Part shown: positions 5,148 to 6,507 of the stretch, in pieces
Layout of the letters: every line of letters begins with the position of its first letter
Numbering within the stretch: position 1 is the first letter of the stretch
Assembly: GCA_903934745.1 (NCBI GenBank)
Contig: CAIZOZ010000048.1
Span: 1 to 6,507, forward strand
Length of the DNA: 6,507 nt
Direction of reading: 5' to 3'
Source of the DNA: an uncultured cyanobacterium
GTDB lineage: Bacteria; Cyanobacteriota; Cyanobacteriia; PCC-6307; Cyanobiaceae
The notes under the pieces: model-generated
Database searches by the model: none
What the model was told of the DNA's origin: nothing
What the model saw: only the letters and a program-made list of their open reading frames with translations
Made by a program: the position numbers and the translations under genes

Positions 5148-6206
5148 GTGGTTTCTGCTTTTTCTCGTCCTGGCGGGCGTGTCGTTGCTGGTCTGGCGTT
5201 GGCGGGCCTCAGCGCCGCCCCGGTCGCTCTGTTCGGCCTCCAGGTGCTGGCGCCCCAGCGGGTCGAGGCCCAGGCTGGTTCCCAGTCGATCTTGCTGGTC
5301 AGCTACGCCGTCACCAAGGCGGCTTATGACCGCATCATTCCCAGGTTTGAGGCGGACTGGAAGAAGAAGACGGGCCAGAGTGTCGACGTGAAAACCAGTT
5401 ACGGCGGTTCCGGCAGCCAGACCCGGGCGGTGCTCGATGGCCTCGAGGCCGACGTGGTGGGATTGGCTCTGTCGGCTGACGTGGAGAAGATTGAGTCCAA
5501 GGGCCTGATCAAGAAGGGCTGGGAGGCCGAGTACCCGAACCGCTCGATCATCACCAACTCGGTGGTGGTGATCTTCACCCGGCCTGGCAATCCCAAGAAG
5601 ATCAAAACCTGGAGCGACCTCGACAACAAGGCTGTCGAGGTGATCACCGCCAATCCCAAGACCTCCGGTGGCGCCCGCTGGAACTTCCTCGGCATCTGGG
5701 GTTCGGTGACGCGGGGCGGCGGCACCGAAGCCAAGGCCAGGAGCTTCATCACCAATGTGTACCGCAACGTTGATGTGCTGCCTAAGGACGCCCGCGAAGC
5801 CACCGATACGTTTGTGAAGCGCCGCCAGGGGGACGTGTTGCTCAACTATGAGAACGAAGCGATCCTGGCCAAGCGCACCGGTGAGTGGACGACTCCTTAC
5901 AAGGTGCCTAGCCCCAACATCTTGATCGAAGGTCCGATTGCGGTGGTGGATCAGAACGTCGACAAGCACGGCACCCGCAAGGTGGCCGAGGCCTTCGCTA
6001 AATATTTGTTCAGCCCCACGGCCCAGAAGATCTTCGTGGATGAGGGTTTCCGTCCGGTGACGCCCCAGGGCAAGGCCTATGCCGCCGGCAAGTTCCCCGA
6101 GGTGAAGACCTTCAAGGTGGTGGATCTGGGTGGTTGGAAGGCCGTCTCGAAGAAGTTCTTCGACAAAGGGGGACTCTGGGATCAGATCTTCGCTCAGAGT
6201 CGCTGA
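5148..6206 (+). CDS. sbpA: Sulfate-binding protein SbpA (periplasmic), copy 1
   Basis: This is the substrate-capturing subunit of the CysTWA importer. The 352-residue precursor has a Sec-type signal: basic positions R7 and R11, a hydrophobic core at about 12-35, and probable cleavage after AQA (41-43). The mature part matches Sbp/CysP proteins from ILLVSYAVTKAAYDRI onward. Ligand-loop signatures are SYGGSGSQ (84-91), NPKTSGGARWN (169-179) and, further on, the DAREATDTF and GDVLLNYENEA segments. Relative to enterobacterial Sbp, the first-loop aspartate of SYDPT is alanine here (A54) and the tryptophan of AWENEA is tyrosine, as I recall for other cyanobacterial members. The GTG at 5148 sits directly before the signal peptide; the frame is open upstream to an ATG at 4944, but that would bury the signal and overlap the Rrf2 gene. 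A second copy follows after 89 bp. Confidence 0.93.
   Translation: MVSAFSRPGGRVVAGLALAGLSAAPVALFGLQVLAPQRVEAQAGSQSILLVSYAVTKAAYDRIIPRFEADWKKKTGQSVDVKTSYGGSGSQTRAVLDGLEADVVGLALSADVEKIESKGLIKKGWEAEYPNRSIITNSVVVIFTRPGNPKKIKTWSDLDNKAVEVITANPKTSGGARWNFLGIWGSVTRGGGTEAKARSFITNVYRNVDVLPKDAREATDTFVKRRQGDVLLNYENEAILAKRTGEWTTPYKVPSPNILIEGPIAVVDQNVDKHGTRKVAEAFAKYLFSPTAQKIFVDEGFRPVTPQGKAYAAGKFPEVKTFKVVDLGGWKAVSKKFFDKGGLWDQIFAQSR
5295..5321 (+). repeat. 27-bp direct repeat, copy 1 (in sbpA)
   Basis: The 27 bases encoding LVSYAVTKA, beginning CTGGTCAGCTACGCC, are identical to 6449-6475 in the downstream paralogue. Synonymous sites are identical as well. Similarity continues with mismatches through the DRI and PRF codons, while the signal-peptide regions upstream are unrelated. 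This marks the two genes as tandem paralogues, with either recent duplication or local gene conversion. Confidence 0.85.
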
Positions 6207-6215
6207 TGCTCTGGT

Positions 6216-6237
6216 CTGGGTCAGTTGCCTGAGCCAG
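6216..6237 (+). other. Imperfect hairpin between the tandem binding-protein genes
   Basis: CTGGGTCAG and CTGAGCCAG can pair as a 9-bp stem with one central mismatch around a TTGC loop, starting 10 bp after the sbpA stop. No T run follows, so it is not a standard intrinsic terminator. It could protect the 3' end of the sbpA message or set a lower level for the downstream gene. It may also be fortuitous. Confidence 0.35.
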
Positions 6238-6295
6238 CCGCCTGAGTCATGCCGCCACAGCGCTACGATAAAGACAAGTTGTCAATCGACTTTGC

Positions 6296-6507
6296 GTGGT
6301 TAAAGCCGTTGTGGTGGCCCCTCGTCGCCTGCGTCCATCGCTGCTGGGCGTTCTGGTCTGCGGCCTGGCGCTGGGTGGTTGTGCCCAGTCTCCCGGTAGC
6401 GGCGCTGGCGGCAAGACTGGCTCGACGCCCAGCTCCCAGGATCTGTTACTGGTCAGCTACGCCGTCACCAAGGCGCCCTACGACCGCATCCTGCCCAGGT
6501 TCAAAGC
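6296..6507 (+). CDS. Sulfate-binding lipoprotein, SbpA paralogue copy 2 (5' part)
   Basis: The frame is open from a TAA at 6269-6271 to the window edge, and the GTG at 6296 is the best start. About 70 residues are visible. A basic N-terminus (PRRLRPSLL) leads into a hydrophobic stretch and the lipobox LGGC, with the modified cysteine at residue 29 (TGT at 6380-6382), predicting a lipid-anchored protein. A Gly/Ser/Pro-rich linker (about 30-48) follows, then the mature start DLLLVSYAVTKAPYDRILPRF, nearly the same as in the preceding SbpA. GTG codons at 6311 and 6314 are alternative starts. It lies 89 bp after sbpA in the same direction. It should feed the same CysTW channel, but ligand specificity (sulfate, thiosulfate or another oxyanion) cannot be read from this portion. 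Confidence 0.85.
   Translation, partial: MVKAVVVAPRRLRPSLLGVLVCGLALGGCAQSPGSGAGGKTGSTPSSQDLLLVSYAVTKAPYDRILPRFK
6449..6475 (+). repeat. 27-bp direct repeat, copy 2 (in sbpA paralogue)
   Basis: Identical over 27 bases to 5295-5321 in the upstream sbpA. It encodes the first ligand-loop segment LVSYAVTKA. The window ends 32 bp later, so the full extent of similarity between the two genes cannot be seen here. Confidence 0.85.

Noticed and set aside
1..6507. CRISPR arrays, tRNA or rRNA genes, insertion sequences, riboswitches
   Set aside because: I saw no regularly spaced repeats, no cloverleaf or rRNA-like segments, no transposase frame with terminal inverted repeats and no recognisable riboswitch core.

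Overview
The window is a bacterial sulfur-acquisition locus, most likely from a high-GC unicellular cyanobacterium of the freshwater Synechococcus/Cyanobium type. That placement is an inference. It rests on the gene set (CysT, CysW, CysA and SbpA with a CysR-like Crp-family regulator), the cyanobacterial-style SYAVT motif in the binding proteins, frequent GTG starts, GC-rich codon use and weak or absent Shine-Dalgarno sequences. From general knowledge, open-ocean picocyanobacteria usually lack this ABC sulfate importer because seawater sulfate is plentiful, so its presence would fit a freshwater or brackish relative.

Layout from left to right: the 3' end of an unrecognised plus-strand gene (1-133) is followed by what looks like a decayed tail of a 1-Cys peroxiredoxin gene (173-292). 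Next come two minus-strand permease genes, cysT (1329-2186, transcribed first) and cysW (280-1185). A 143-bp divergent intergenic region separates them from plus-strand cysA (2330-3373). Beyond cysA, minus-strand genes converge on it: a 55-aa small ORF (3465-3632) with a clear intrinsic terminator (3415-3439), and a 189-aa Crp/CysR-like regulator (3717-4286). The regulator has a good sigma70-type promoter, and a 12-bp perfect palindrome overlaps its -10. Upstream is an Rrf2-family regulator (4571-5002, minus), divergent from two tandem sulfate-binding-protein genes (5148-6206 and 6296 to beyond the window end), both plus strand.

Working together: SbpA-type proteins capture sulfate (possibly thiosulfate) outside the inner membrane, CysT and CysW form the membrane channel, and CysA supplies ATP hydrolysis. 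The two regulators are the obvious candidates for sulfur-status control. The two tandem binding proteins appear to be delivered differently: the first has a cleavable Sec-type signal, the second a lipobox and a Gly/Ser-rich linker.

I found no CRISPR array, tRNA, rRNA, insertion sequence or clearly unprecedented system. The items most worth a second look are the tandem binding-protein pair, the Rrf2 regulator beside it, the palindromic operator candidate, the unlisted 55-aa gene and the peroxiredoxin remnant.
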